A model generated the notes under the pieces. It saw nothing but the letters and a program-made list of their open reading frames with translations. It searched no databases and was not told the DNA's origin. A DNA stretch of 43,189 nucleotides, from assembly GCF_002009015.1 (NCBI RefSeq), contig NZ_LZDE01000323.1:1-43189 (forward strand), given 5' to 3'. Position numbers and translations under genes: made by a program. This document shows, piece by piece, positions 42,393-43,189 of the stretch (within the stretch, counting starts at the first letter, position 1; each line of letters starts with the position of its first letter). Source of the DNA: Microbulbifer mangrovi (lineage in GTDB: Bacteria; Pseudomonadota; Gammaproteobacteria; Pseudomonadales; Cellvibrionaceae).

Positions 42393-42456
42393 CGATTGAT
42401 TCAAACCTGTTTCACGATTTTCACACTCTGTTTAATAACCAACAGGAAACTGACCC

Positions 42457-43023
42457 ATGAAGAAACTTGCAGTTCTGCTGTTTGCTACCCTCATCGGTGC
42501 CTCTGCCCAGGCGGCCGATTACAAGTTCGATACCAAAGGCGCGCACGCGTTTGTCCAGTTCCGCATCAAGCACCTGGGCTACAGCTGGCTGTATGGTCGC
42601 TTCGACAAGTTCGACGGCAACTTTGTTTACGATGAAGCCAAGCCTGAAGCGTCTTCCGTGGAAGTCACCGTGGACACTACCAGCCTGAACAGCAACCACG
42701 CGGAGCGCGACAAGCACCTGCGCGGCGAAGACTTCCTGAATGTGGCTAAATTCCCGACCGCTACCTTCAAGAGCACCGCATTTGAACCGAAGGGCGACGG
42801 CAAAGCGGTGCTGAAAGGTGACCTGACCCTGCACGGTGTAACCAAGCCGATCACCATCGACGTTGAAGAAATCGGCGGCGGCAAGGATCCCTGGGGCGGC
42901 TACCGTCAGGGCTTCACCGGCACTACTGAGTTCAAGCTGAAGGACTTCGGCATCGACTACGACCTGGGCCCTGCGTCCCAGACCGTTGAAATGATTCTGG
43001 ACGTGGAAGGTATTCGCCAGTAA
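42457..43023 (+). CDS. yceI: YceI-family periplasmic lipid-binding protein
   Basis: This 188-residue protein has a signal peptide ([19 protein letters not shown]) behind an AGGAAA ribosome site. The mature domain is the YceI lipocalin-like barrel: the opening [20 protein letters not shown], the central [24 protein letters not shown], then [16 protein letters not shown] and FGIDYDLG. Members bind isoprenoid quinones or similar lipids in the periplasm. With the preceding cytochrome b561 gene this forms a likely electron-carrier pair. A terminator hairpin follows at 43062. Confidence 0.93.
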   Translation: MKKLAVLLFATLIGASAQAADYKFDTKGAHAFVQFRIKHLGYSWLYGRFDKFDGNFVYDEAKPEASSVEVTVDTTSLNSNHAERDKHLRGEDFLNVAKFPTATFKSTAFEPKGDGKAVLKGDLTLHGVTKPITIDVEEIGGGKDPWGGYRQGFTGTTEFKLKDFGIDYDLGPASQTVEMILDVEGIRQ

Positions 43024-43061
43024 TCATCGTTTGATTTCATCTCACAGGATGGAAACTCGAG

Positions 43062-43092
43062 AGCCCGGCCTTTGTGCCGGGTTTCTTGTTTT
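43062..43092 (+). terminator. Terminator of the yceI transcript
   Basis: A 6-base stem CCCGGC/GCCGGG (extended by A-T and G-T pairs) with a 6-base loop is followed by TTTCTTGTTTTT, 39 bases after the stop codon. Confidence 0.8.
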
Positions 43093-43119
43093 TGGGCTGC
43101 GTGACACCGGGGTGGGAGC

Positions 43120-43189
43120 ATGAGCTCTGTTTTTACTTTTACTGGCGGCAAAGCACCGGGTATTCCTTTTCAGGACCGCTGTGAATACA
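43120..43189 (+). CDS. Possible gene start running off the right edge (partial)
   Basis: An ATG at 43120 opens a frame that runs to the window end for 23 codons (MSSVFTFTGGKAPGIPFQDR and on). A GGGGTGGGAG purine stretch precedes it, and it follows a terminator, so a new transcription unit is reasonable. Too little sequence is visible to name a family; it could be chance. Confidence 0.3.
   Translation, partial: MSSVFTFTGGKAPGIPFQDRCEY

Overview
The window is about 43 kb of gene-dense, GC-rich bacterial chromosome, with 38 genes or gene fragments and no rRNA, tRNA, CRISPR array, transposase or phage gene that I can see. It looks like a marine or aquatic polysaccharide-degrading gammaproteobacterium of the Cellvibrionales type (Microbulbifer or Saccharophagus-like). 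That is inferred from the poly-serine linkers in secreted proteins, a family 10 pectate lyase lipoprotein, several TonB receptors and outer-membrane barrels, a cyanide-insensitive-type bd oxidase and class III ADH/S-formylglutathione hydrolase. The species cannot be fixed from sequence reading alone.

Layout: 1-3.8 kb holds the tail of a DUF3604 protein, an XRE regulator, a divergent VIT/VWA membrane-anchored protein and a small potassium-channel-like protein. 4.2-10.2 kb is a cell-envelope block: an outer-membrane barrel, a secreted DUF1254/DUF1214 protein, an OmpW-like barrel and a translationally overlapping autotransporter-like protein with RTX-like repeats. 10.2-14.3 kb has a DUF1853 protein, a GbsR/MarR-type regulator with a strong promoter and a perfect palindrome, and cydAB of the CIO type. 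14.3-19.1 kb (minus strand) has a PL10 pectate lyase and an iron-uptake pair (PepSY membrane protein and siderophore receptor) behind a Fur-like box.

19.2-24.5 kb (plus strand) has a YdcH-like protein, a membrane cytochrome b fused to an ethylbenzene-dehydrogenase-type haem domain, an overlapping DUF1566 protein and a large secreted metallophosphoesterase with two C-terminal DNRLRE modules. 24.5-31.2 kb has an S9 peptidase, three consecutive lipoprotein or exported genes (the last an intradiol-dioxygenase-like protein), and the glutathione-dependent formaldehyde detoxification operon (minus strand).

31.4-38.6 kb contains the most unusual block, all on the minus strand: an anchored PhnD-like periplasmic binding protein overlapping a two-TM protein whose C-terminus looks like an OmpR-type winged helix, then a TonB-dependent receptor and a lipoprotein tyrosine phosphatase. 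I propose it as a candidate ligand-sensing/uptake/dephosphorylation system. 38.7-43.2 kb has a CBS protein divergent from a host-attachment-family protein, CorA, a hypothetical protein and a cytochrome b561-YceI pair, with a possible gene start at the right edge.

Most other long open frames are antisense shadows of real genes in GC-rich DNA and were left out.
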